From an uncultured Peptococcaceae bacterium (GTDB lineage: Bacteria; Bacillota; Desulfitobacteriia; Desulfitobacteriales; Syntrophobotulaceae): a stretch of 20,631 bases of DNA. The notes beneath the pieces are model-generated. The model made no database searches. It had not been told where the DNA came from and worked only from the letters and a program-made list of their open reading frames with translations. The stretch is taken from the NCBI GenBank assembly GCA_937892995.1, contig CALBJS010000293.1, forward strand, positions 1-20,631. Reading direction: 5' to 3'. Both the position numbers and the translations under genes were made by a program. This document shows, in pieces, positions 13,313 to 20,631 of the stretch. Every line of letters starts with the position of its first letter. Positions within the stretch are counted from its first letter, which is position 1.

Positions 13313-15700
13313 ATGTTACAGAGTCATCCTCATCAAAGTATTGCTCAGCATTTGTGTGGAGTTTGGAAAAATGCAGAAGTTGTAATAAAACGTCATGGCG
13401 GGAAATTTTGGGAGGGCGACATCTTACTCAAAACTTCTATAATCATGTGTCTTTGTCATGATCTAGGTAAATCGACCTCTTATTTCCAAAAGTATATGGG
13501 GAAAATAACTCAGGGGAAGAAAATAAAAGGTGGACACCAGGAGAGACATTCCCTGTTATCTGCTATCATTGGTTATAATCTTGCTAAAAAATTTCTAGAA
13601 GAAATAAACTGCCCAAGTCAATTCCTATCATTTTATGTCTTTGTAGCGATTAAAGAGCACCATGGTAATCTCATTGATTTTTTAGATGAGAAAAATAACA
13701 TAAGTCAAGAAAATCTTGAATTATTAAAAATACAAGCAAGCTCTATTGATTATGCTGAGTTAGCTAATGAATTGGAACCCTTATTATTTTTATTGCCAGA
13801 TACTATAATCAATCTTTTCCCCTTAACGAAGGAAGAAATATTAAATTGGGTTAATGATTTTAACCATGATCTTTATTTACTTAGAAAGGATAAAAAGATA
13901 TCTCTTCCTAAACGAATACAAGAGCAGTATTCGTTGGAAAAATTACAAGCCTATTTCAATTTTTGTTTTTTGTATTCTTTACTTTTGGAAGGAGATAAAA
14001 GCCAAGCAGGCTTAGGTAAGAGCAATAGTAAAATAAAAGAATTACAAAATAATCTTGTTGATATTTATAAGTCAAGTCAAGATTGGTCGCAGTCGAAGTT
14101 AAATAATTTGAGGCAGAAAGCCTATGAAGAAGTTGCTGATAATATACAGCTTTGTAAAGGGGGATCCTTATTTTCAATAATTTTACCGACCGGGCTAGGA
14201 AAAACACTTACTGCCTATAATTATGCGTTAAAATTAAGAGAAGTTAGGAAAAAAGAGAGAAACGGGATTCCTCCTAGGATTATATATTCCTTACCGTTTT
14301 TAAGTGTAATTGATCAAAACCTAAAAATATTTGAGGAGATTTTACAGTCAAATGGCATTGATTATGATAATACGTATATTTTAAAACATCATTATCTTAG
14401 CAATTCAAATTATAATGAAAAAAGTGAGCGAGAAGAGCTTGATTACAATCCGAATGCCTCAAAGTTATTGGTTGAAGGTTGGAATTCCGAAATTATTGTA
14501 ACTACGTTTATTCAATTATTTGAGACTATGATTTCTCATAAAAATCGCTCTTTAAGAAGATTTCATAAACTGTCTAATGCAATTATTTTGGTTGATGAAA
14601 TCCAAGCAATTCCAATAAAATATTGGGAGTTAATTCGTTGGATATTTTTATTTATAGCGAACGAATTGAATACCGATATTATTCTCATTACCGCAACAGT
14701 TCCTAAGATATTTTTACCTGAGGATGGATTAATAGAATTATGTCAATCTGAACAATATTTTTTGCTGCTAGATAGAATTGAGATGCAAATCGATTTAAGA
14801 AAACTGACATTAGAACAGTTTGTTGAAGAATTATCAATAGATGAGGATAAAAGTTATCTATTTATCTTAAATACTATTGGATCAGCCAGAAAGCTTTATC
14901 AGTCTTTATCAGAAAAAATTGAAGAATCAATTGGTTTCCTTTCTACCCAAGTTATTATGAAACACAGAAAAAAGAGAATTGAAGCTGTCAAAGAATCATT
15001 TTATAGAATCGTAGTGAGTACTCAAATGGTTGAAGCAGGTGTTGATATTGATTTTGATATAGTGTATCGTGATTTTGCTCCATTAGATTCTATCAATCAA
15101 TCAGCGGGCAGGTGTAACCGAAATAATAGGCCAGGCTTAAAAGGCGAAGTCAGAGTAGTGCGTCTTTGGAATGGAAAACAAACATATGGCGAGTATATTT
15201 ATGATCCGATCTTACTAAGAACTACTGAAAAAGTCTTAGAAAACAAGAAAAACGTCAGAGAAATGGAGTTTTCCAAGTTAATTGATCAGTATTTTGGTTT
15301 ATTGAGAAAAAGAGCTAATCAAGAGGAATCTCAATTAATCTTAAAATCCATTGAGGAATTATGTTTTGATAGCTTCGACGGAATGAAATTGCCTATTAGC
15401 AAATTTAAGCTTATTGAAGAGCAAAGTATGCGAGAAAATATATTTATTGAGGTAGATGAGGACGCACAGTACATATGGAGAAAATATGAGGAACTTTTAT
15501 TATTGGATGATCCGTTTGAACGGCAGCAAGAGTTTTCTGCAATTAAGAGCGAATTTTATAATTATATTATTTCTATTCCGATCACATATAGCATGCCACC
15601 GGAAATAAAAAACTTTCGTTATGTAGCTCGAGATGTTCTAGAAATCTATTATGATATTGAAACAGGATATAGGGATAAGACAGGTACAATGATATGGTAA
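13313..15700 (+). CDS. cas3: CRISPR-associated helicase/nuclease Cas3 (HD plus DEAD-like helicase)
   Basis: Cas3 is recruited by target-bound Cascade and unwinds and degrades the DNA. The 795-residue protein has an N-terminal HD nuclease domain: early His, CHDLGKS with His49-Asp50, GGHQERHS (about 73-80) and KEHHGNL (about 114-120). The SF2 helicase follows with Walker A LPTGLGKT (291-298), motif II VDEIQAI (427-433), motif III ITATVPK, motif V STQMVEAGVDIDFD and motif VI QSAGRCNRNN. All catalytic motifs are intact. AGGAGGT at 13303-13309 lies just before ATG 13313. It is the last intact gene of the effector unit; the MNT pseudogene begins 86 nt downstream. Confidence 0.96.
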   Translation: MLQSHPHQSIAQHLCGVWKNAEVVIKRHGGKFWEGDILLKTSIIMCLCHDLGKSTSYFQKYMGKITQGKKIKGGHQERHSLLSAIIGYNLAKKFLEEINCPSQFLSFYVFVAIKEHHGNLIDFLDEKNNISQENLELLKIQASSIDYAELANELEPLLFLLPDTIINLFPLTKEEILNWVNDFNHDLYLLRKDKKISLPKRIQEQYSLEKLQAYFNFCFLYSLLLEGDKSQAGLGKSNSKIKELQNNLVDIYKSSQDWSQSKLNNLRQKAYEEVADNIQLCKGGSLFSIILPTGLGKTLTAYNYALKLREVRKKERNGIPPRIIYSLPFLSVIDQNLKIFEEILQSNGIDYDNTYILKHHYLSNSNYNEKSEREELDYNPNASKLLVEGWNSEIIVTTFIQLFETMISHKNRSLRRFHKLSNAIILVDEIQAIPIKYWELIRWIFLFIANELNTDIILITATVPKIFLPEDGLIELCQSEQYFLLLDRIEMQIDLRKLTLEQFVEELSIDEDKSYLFILNTIGSARKLYQSLSEKIEESIGFLSTQVIMKHRKKRIEAVKESFYRIVVSTQMVEAGVDIDFDIVYRDFAPLDSINQSAGRCNRNNRPGLKGEVRVVRLWNGKQTYGEYIYDPILLRTTEKVLENKKNVREMEFSKLIDQYFGLLRKRANQEESQLILKSIEELCFDSFDGMKLPISKFKLIEEQSMRENIFIEVDEDAQYIWRKYEELLLLDDPFERQQEFSAIKSEFYNYIISIPITYSMPPEIKNFRYVARDVLEIYYDIETGYRDKTGTMIW

Positions 15701-15786
15701 AATTTTATGATAAGAAGAACAAAACTATCATATAAAGACAAAAAGTTTAATTAGAAGTAACTACTACTAATAAGGAGAGGGTTTAT

Positions 15787-16197
15787 ATGCCAACATATTT
15801 ATTAAACCTAATTGAACATCTGAAGAAGAATAAAAAGATTAGTGCCGCCTGGCTTATTGGCTCAGTTTCGACCGGAAAAAAATAGAGCAGACAGCGATCT
15901 TGACATTGCGATCCTTTTTGTACCAGATTTATCTAAACATGAAAGGTTTAACCTACAGCTTTCATTATCAAATGATTTGTCAAAGATCGCAAATTGTGAG
16001 GTTGATATTGTAGATATGCAAACTGCTCCATTATTTCTTCAACATCAGATTAGGAAAGGTGGTCGTTTACTTTTTGAGAAGGATCATGCTTATAGGTAAA
16101 GCATGACGTTCAATCTCGTAGGGAGTACTACGAGATGACTTATATGTTGGAATTAAGGAATAAGAGTCTAATAAAGAAAGCTTTAGGAGGGAAATAA
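15787..16197 (+). pseudogene. MNT-domain nucleotidyltransferase (MntA-like antitoxin), frameshifted
   Basis: ATG 15787 follows AAGGAGAGG (15772-15780). The first 32 codons, ending in AAWLIGSVSTGKK, run into TAG 15883-15885. Reading one base on after the A7 run (15876-15882) restores NRADSDLDIAILFVPDL, giving the complete motif GS-x10-DxD of minimal nucleotidyltransferases. That frame stops at TAA 16097-16099 after HAYR. Restoring one G near 16096 continues into VKHDVQSRREYYEMTY and ends at 16197. The two single-base indels, one in a homopolymer, break an otherwise recognisable gene. In MntA-HepT pairs this protein adds AMP to the HEPN toxin. The damaged partner follows directly. Confidence 0.8.
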
Positions 16198-16198
16198 A

Positions 16199-16605
16199 AT
16201 GGTTAATCTTGATTTAATTGAGGTAAAATTAGGACAGATGTCTGGGTATTTATTAGATCTCCGAGAGCCCAAGATATTGAATTAGAGCAGTTCCAATCTG
16301 ATAAAAAGATACAACGTTATATTGAGAGGACTTTACACCTAACGATTGAATGCTGTCTTGATATTGGTAACATTATTGCTGATCAAAACTGGCGAGGATC
16401 AAATAATAAGAAAGACATATTTACTGTTTTGGAAGAAAACCATTTGATAGGCTCAGATTACTGCCAAATTTATTGAAAATGGCACAATTCATAAATATCC
16501 TTGTTCATGATTTATGCCGAGATTTATCGTGGAACAGTATATAATGCTATGCGAGAGAATTTAACAGATTTCCAGGAATTTATTTATGAAATTCTAAGGA
16601 GTTAG
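16199..16605 (+). pseudogene. HEPN-domain ribonuclease toxin (HepT-like), multiply frameshifted
   Basis: AGGAGG (16185-16190) and ATG 16199 start MVNLDLIEVKLGQMSGYLLD, which stops at 16283-16285. The family continues in a second frame with QSDKKIQRYIERTLHLTIE and CLDIGNIIADQNW. A third frame has LKMAQFINILVH, and a fourth YAEIYRGTVYNAMRENLTDF, ending at TAG 16603-16605. At least three indels are needed, including a lost C near 16461 and an extra T near 16513. The catalytic R-x4-H-x-Y motif reads I-N-I-L-V-H-D-Y after repair, so the essential Arg is also gone. This is decay, not sequencing error. The pair sits between cas3 and cas4. Confidence 0.8.
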
Positions 16606-16680
16606 AACATTTTCAACTACTCCTTACCATTCGTTGTATTGTAATATTAGCCCATCTGTGGTCGTTAGAAAGGGGATGTC

Positions 16681-17187
16681 ATGTATAAGAATGATCTCAA
16701 TGTGACAGGAACTCTAGTCTGGTATTATTATATCTGCCCTAGAGAAGTTTGGTTAATGGCTAGAAAATTGGTTCCGGATCAAGACAATGCTAATGTAGAC
16801 CTAGGTCGCTTTATTGCTGAAAACACTTATGAACGGGACAAAAAGGAAATCAGCGTAGGCCATATCAAACTTGATATCATGCGACAAGAAAAAGGGCGGC
16901 TAGTTGTAGGCGAAGTAAAGAAAAGCTCTAAATACGAGAAGAGTGCTACTATGCAGTTAGCTTTTTATTTACATGAGTTAAAAGAGATTGGGATCGAAGC
17001 CGAAGGAGAATTGATGTTTCCCAAAGAAAAGAAAAAAGTGCAAGTACGGCTGACTCAAGAGTTGATAGAAGAGATAGATAAAACAAAAAGAGAAATATTA
17101 AGAATTGTTTACCAGGAGATACCTCAGCTTCCTAAGAAGATTAACTTCTGCCGTAACTGTGCTTATTCAGAATTCTGTTGGTCTTAA
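16681..17187 (+). CDS. cas4: CRISPR-associated exonuclease Cas4
   Basis: Cas4 is a RecB-like iron-sulfur nuclease that trims prespacers and selects them by PAM during adaptation. The 168-residue protein has all four cluster cysteines: Cys19 in YYICPREVWL and Cys157, Cys160, Cys166 in NFCRNCAYSEFCW. The nuclease motifs are a conserved Glu in AENTYER, VVGEVKKSSK (E-x-K) and the QLAFYLHEL motif. AAGGGG at 16670-16675 lies 5 nt before ATG 16681. cas1 follows after 10 nt, so cas4-cas1-cas2 form one unit. Because pseudogenes lie upstream, this unit may have its own promoter, but I could not identify one. Confidence 0.94.
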   Translation: MYKNDLNVTGTLVWYYYICPREVWLMARKLVPDQDNANVDLGRFIAENTYERDKKEISVGHIKLDIMRQEKGRLVVGEVKKSSKYEKSATMQLAFYLHELKEIGIEAEGELMFPKEKKKVQVRLTQELIEEIDKTKREILRIVYQEIPQLPKKINFCRNCAYSEFCWS

Positions 17188-17197
17188 GGAGTAGCAG

Positions 17198-18190
17198 ATG
17201 AAAAAGACATTGTATGTTTTTACTGAGGGTGAATTAAAAAGGAAAGATAATACTTTATGTTTTGAAACCGAAGCGGGGAAAAAGTATTTACCTGTTGAAG
17301 ATATTAATGAAATTATGGCTTTTGGAGAGGTAAGCTTTAATAAGAGTTTTTTAGAATTTGTTTCCCAGAAAGAGATTCTTATTCATTATTTTAATTATTA
17401 TGGATATTATATGGGGACCTTTTATCCTCGTGAACACCTAAATTCTGGATATATGATTCTTAAACAGGCTGAATCCTACCAGGACAATATAAAGAGAATT
17501 AGCTTGGCCCGTGCTTTTGTTTACGGTGCCTATCGCAATATTCGACAGGTCTTAAAGTATTATCAAAATAGAGGGAGAAATCTTGCGGGAATAATTGAGA
17601 CTATCGAGAAACAGGCTGAAGCCATCAATGATTGCCTGGAAATCAGCCAGCTTATGGCGGTGGAAGGACATATTCGTGAACAATATTATCAGGCGTTTGA
17701 TAAGATTACAGGCAATAAGGATTTTTATTTTCAGGAAAGAACTAGAAGGCCACCCCAGAATAATATGAATGTCTTAATTAGCCTTGGAAATTCAATTTTA
17801 TATACCCAGGTTTTAAGTGAAATTTATAAGACCCATCTAGACCCTCGAATAGGGTTTCTCCATACAACTAACTTTCGTAGATTCAGTTTAAATTTAGATA
17901 TTGCTGAGATTTTTAAGCCTATTCTAATAGATAGACTTATTTTTAGTTTAGTAGATAAAAAAATGATTACTAAAGAGGATTTTGAACGGCGGGTAGGAGG
18001 ATTATTGCTTAAGGATAAAGGGAAAAAGGTTTTTGTTGAGGAATTGGACAATAAATTAAAAACCACAATTAAACATAAAAAAATTGGTCGTATAGTTTCT
18101 TATAGAAGATTGATTAGATTGGAACTATATAAATTAGAAAAACATCTAATGGGTGAGGAAAAGTATGAGCCTTTTGTAGCGACTTGGTAA
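17198..18190 (+). CDS. cas1: CRISPR integrase Cas1 (type I-B)
   Basis: Cas1 inserts prespacers at the leader end of the array as a complex with Cas2. The 330-residue protein has the metal-binding triad in the expected order: Glu156 in QLMAVEGHIREQYY, His222 in GFLHTTNFRRFSLNLD, and Asp234/Glu237 in LDIAEIFKPILIDR. The N-terminal beta domain (LYVFTEGELKRKDN) and helical C-terminal domain are complete. The gene starts at ATG 17198 with AAGGAG just upstream, after the cas4 stop. It ends 17 nt before the chosen cas2 start. Confidence 0.96.
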   Translation: MKKTLYVFTEGELKRKDNTLCFETEAGKKYLPVEDINEIMAFGEVSFNKSFLEFVSQKEILIHYFNYYGYYMGTFYPREHLNSGYMILKQAESYQDNIKRISLARAFVYGAYRNIRQVLKYYQNRGRNLAGIIETIEKQAEAINDCLEISQLMAVEGHIREQYYQAFDKITGNKDFYFQERTRRPPQNNMNVLISLGNSILYTQVLSEIYKTHLDPRIGFLHTTNFRRFSLNLDIAEIFKPILIDRLIFSLVDKKMITKEDFERRVGGLLLKDKGKKVFVEELDNKLKTTIKHKKIGRIVSYRRLIRLELYKLEKHLMGEEKYEPFVATW

Positions 18191-18207
18191 GTACTGGGGG
18201 GGAGCTT

Positions 18208-18471
18208 TTGTTTATTATTATGGTTTATGATGTAAATCAAAAAAGAGTGGCTAAAGTTCTAAAAAAGGGAAGAAAGTATTTATACTGGGTACAAAATTCA
18301 GTCTTAGAGGGGGAAATATCTGAAGTTAATTTTAAAAAATTAAAAATTGAGCTTGAAAAAATTATCAATGTAGATGAGGATTCTGTAATTTTTTATACTT
18401 TTAGGACCACTAAATACTCTAAAAGGGAGTCAATGGGGATTAAAAAGGGTGGAGACGACAACATTATCTAG
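18208..18471 (+). CDS. cas2: CRISPR-associated protein Cas2
   Basis: Cas2 is the structural dimer at the centre of the Cas1-Cas2 integrase. The 87-residue product is of normal length: FIIMVYDVNQKRVAKVLK is the first beta strand with the conserved Asp, followed by GRKYLYWVQNSVLEGEIS and DSVIFYTFRTTKYSKRES. TTG 18208 is chosen since the conserved fold begins there and GGGGGGAG (18196-18203) lies just upstream; TTG 18184 in the same frame overlaps cas1 and adds unlikely residues. The leader and array follow. Confidence 0.94.
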   Translation: MFIIMVYDVNQKRVAKVLKKGRKYLYWVQNSVLEGEISEVNFKKLKIELEKIINVDEDSVIFYTFRTTKYSKRESMGIKKGGDDNII

Positions 18472-18634
18472 ATCGTCGATGTATAATAACGTAAAAATCC
18501 TAGGGGTTTGACGGAACGCAGATAAGTGTGACAAACTAGGATTAGCAAGGGCCTTAAAGAGATTGTTTCTTTAGTTAACTTTGTTTGAAAGTAAGGATCC
18601 TTTGTAGGATCCAGATTCTATGCGGACTTTTGGG
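18472..18634 (+). promoter_or_regulatory. CRISPR leader with two inverted repeats
   Basis: The 163 bases between cas2 and the first repeat form the leader. AATCCTAG-GGG-TTTG (18496-18510) pairs with CAAA-CTAGGATT (18532-18543) as a 12-bp hairpin with a GGG bulge. GGATCC occurs twice, at 18595-18600 and 18607-18612, around a 6-nt loop, 22 nt before the first repeat. A weak promoter candidate is TTGTTT (18581-18586) with TAGGAT (18605-18610), spacing 18. Orientation is supported by the position next to cas2 and by the ATTGAAAC handle at the 3' end of each repeat. Confidence 0.7.
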
Positions 18635-20631
18635 GATTTTAGATTACCTATGAGGAATTGAAACTACCATCCCTCCCCAAAAAAGAAAATGGAGGGATTC
18701 GAGATTTTAGATTACCTATGAGGAATTGAAACAATGGAATTCTTTCATAGTTCTCTTCCCTTCGCATTTCGATTTTAGATTACCTATGAGGAATTGAAAC
18801 CAACCATTTGGCCGTCTGCATTATTCCCCGCATCTAGATTTTAGATTACCTATGAGGAATTGAAACTCAATCTTAGGAAATATATCCACCTCAAAGTCAT
18901 CCTCTGATTTTAGATTACCTATGAGGAATTGAAACTTTAAAAATGCTTTAGAAGTGGAAGACGTGCTGCCGTGGATTTTAGATTACCTATGAGGAATTGA
19001 AACTTTTCATCGATATCGTAACCAAGGGGAGGAACCCCACCGATTTTAGATTACCTATGAGGAATTGAAACCTGTCAGGTACTACATCAACTCCTTGCCA
19101 CCGGCTTTGATTTTAGATTACCTATGAGGAATTGAAACTAGAGAAGCTATGGTGCAGATCCCTTCGTAATGCCAGATTTTAGATTACCTATGAGGAATTG
19201 AAACTCGACACTGTGACAAAGGCGATGATGGAGGGCACTAACGATTTTAGATTACCTATGAGGAATTGAAACTGGCAAAGAAATGACAGATGGGTTAATA
19301 GAGATCCTTGAGATTTTAGATTACCTATGAGGAATTGAAACCCTCCCGCAACGTTCGCCCGAAGCACTTGAAAAACTGGCGATTTTAGATTACCTATGAG
19401 GAATTGAAACCTCAGTGTCTCGCAGCATGGATGATTTGAAAAATAGGATTTTAGATTACCTATGAGGAATTGAAACTATTAGACACTGAAGGGGTATTAG
19501 ACTACACCGGACTGATTTTAGATTACCTATGAGGAATTGAAACAAAGGACATGCAGTAGAATCTTTTTGGCAGTGGGTTGGATTTTAGATTACCTATGAG
19601 GAATTGAAACCTAATGTTGACCTGTATATCAAGCATGAAAACGAGTGGGATTTTAGATTACCTATGAGGAATTGAAACACCTTATTTCAGGAGGAGATCC
19701 ATGCCAGCCACAGATTTTAGATTACCTATGAGGAATTGAAACTACATCAAACCGTTTGTGCAACCATTTCAACCACCGATTTTAGATTACCTATGAGGAA
19801 TTGAAACTCAGAGAACTCAGACCGGATTGGGTGCTTAACGAAAGATTTTAGATTACCTATGAGGAATTGAAACTTTGATTTACCAGCTGATACCGATTGA
19901 TAATATTTAAGATTTTAGATTACCTATGAGGAATTGAAACCTAGAAAACAACTTGAAGACGCAAGTAAATGCAATGGATTTTAGATTACCTATGAGGAAT
20001 TGAAACCCGTTCTTGTCCCTTAGTCCGGTGTATTGTCCTACTGAGATTTTAGATTACCTATGAGGAATTGAAACAATTCATTGACTAGCATCTTTCTTCC
20101 CCCTTTTCTTGATTTTAGATTACCTATGAGGAATTGAAACTCATTTGTGCTGTTTACTAATTCGGCACAGGCTTTTAGATTTTAGATTACCTATGAGGAA
20201 TTGAAACATTTTTCCGCACTTCTCATGCCCAGCCCAACCTCCTTGATTTTAGATTACCTATGAGGAATTGAAACCCCCCTGTTGCCGTATTAATATGTGG
20301 TAAACCTATTCAAGCGATTTTAGATTACCTATGAGGAATTGAAACCCGTTTGGGTCTACTATCGCTGTGAACGCTTCGGAGATTTTAGATTACCTATGAG
20401 GAATTGAAACCAATTTCCCATATCACGCTCGCTGTTTGAGTATGTGGATTTTAGATTACCTATGAGGAATTGAAACCACAACCGTAAAAATAAAGAGTTT
20501 AAGAGAGTTTGACGATTTTAGATTACCTATGAGGAATTGAAACGCAAACCCCGTGAAGCATTATGTATGCCCGTATTGCACGATTTTAGATTACCTATGA
20601 GGAATTGAAACATAACGTTATCTACCGATGC
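18635..20631 (+). CRISPR. Type I-B CRISPR array, 30 repeats visible, runs past the window
   Basis: The 30-nt repeat begins GATTTTAG, contains TACCTATGAGG and ends AATTGAAAC. I count 30 copies from 18635 to 20611, all identical as read, with 29 complete spacers of 34-41 nt (mostly 36-38) and a partial one at 20612-20631. The period is about 67 nt. The 3' end gives the 8-nt handle ATTGAAAC typical of type I-B crRNAs. The leader is on the left, so the newest spacers are near 18665. No degenerate terminal repeat is seen, so the array continues to the right. Intact repeats and complete cas genes suggest an active or recently active system. Confidence 0.99.

Overview
The window reads as chromosomal DNA of an endospore-forming member of the Bacillota, probably a clostridial lineage near Desulfosporosinus, Desulfitobacterium or Dehalobacter (inference). 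The basis is the order ispF-gltX-cysS-mrnC-rlmB-sigH, a spore protein gene (tlp), AT-rich intergenic DNA and strong AGGAGG ribosome binding sites.

Region 1 (1-7236, all + strand) is a housekeeping block. It holds the end of ispF, then gltX (split by an apparent 1-nt deletion exactly at its KMSKS motif), cysS, mrnC, thyA, dfrA, rlmB and sigH, the last with its own sigma-A promoter. A tRNA cluster follows (Thr-UGU, Tyr-GUA, initiator Met-CAU) with a promoter in front and a clear intrinsic terminator behind. The thyA-dfrA pair lies between mrnC and rlmB, where many related clostridia carry thyX. cysE and yacP, often found in this block, are absent.

Region 2 (7237-8670) is a junction: a possible gene remnant on the - strand, a flavin reductase-like gene, a hairpin shared with the convergent gene tlp, and an AT-rich gap containing one GC-rich micro-ORF.

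Region 3 (8671-20631) is a complete type I-B CRISPR-Cas locus: cas6, cas8b, cas7, cas5, cas3, (MNT-HEPN pseudogenes), cas4, cas1, cas2, a leader, and an array of 30 identical 30-nt repeats that runs off the window. Cas6 would process the array transcript, Cas8b-Cas7-Cas5 form Cascade, Cas3 degrades targets, and Cas4-Cas1-Cas2 add spacers.

The most interesting signal is in the cas6-cas8b gap (9416-9774). Two degenerate CRISPR repeats on the - strand (9500-9471 and 9445-9416) flank a 25-nt guide. The guide matches a site just downstream (9510-9533) at 19 of 24 positions, and four of the five mismatches fall at guide positions 6, 12, 18 and 24, the positions that type I Cascade leaves unpaired. 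A short uncharacterised ORF (60 aa, hydrophobic N-terminus, very basic C-terminus) with a strong RBS follows. The arrangement resembles the creTA/CreR modules known from Haloarcula hispanica and others, in which a crRNA-like RNA directs Cascade to repress a toxin or the cas genes. A protein toxin-antitoxin pair of the MNT-HEPN type between cas3 and cas4 has decayed by several frameshifts. An RNA-based control or addiction module may therefore have outlived a protein-based one (inference).
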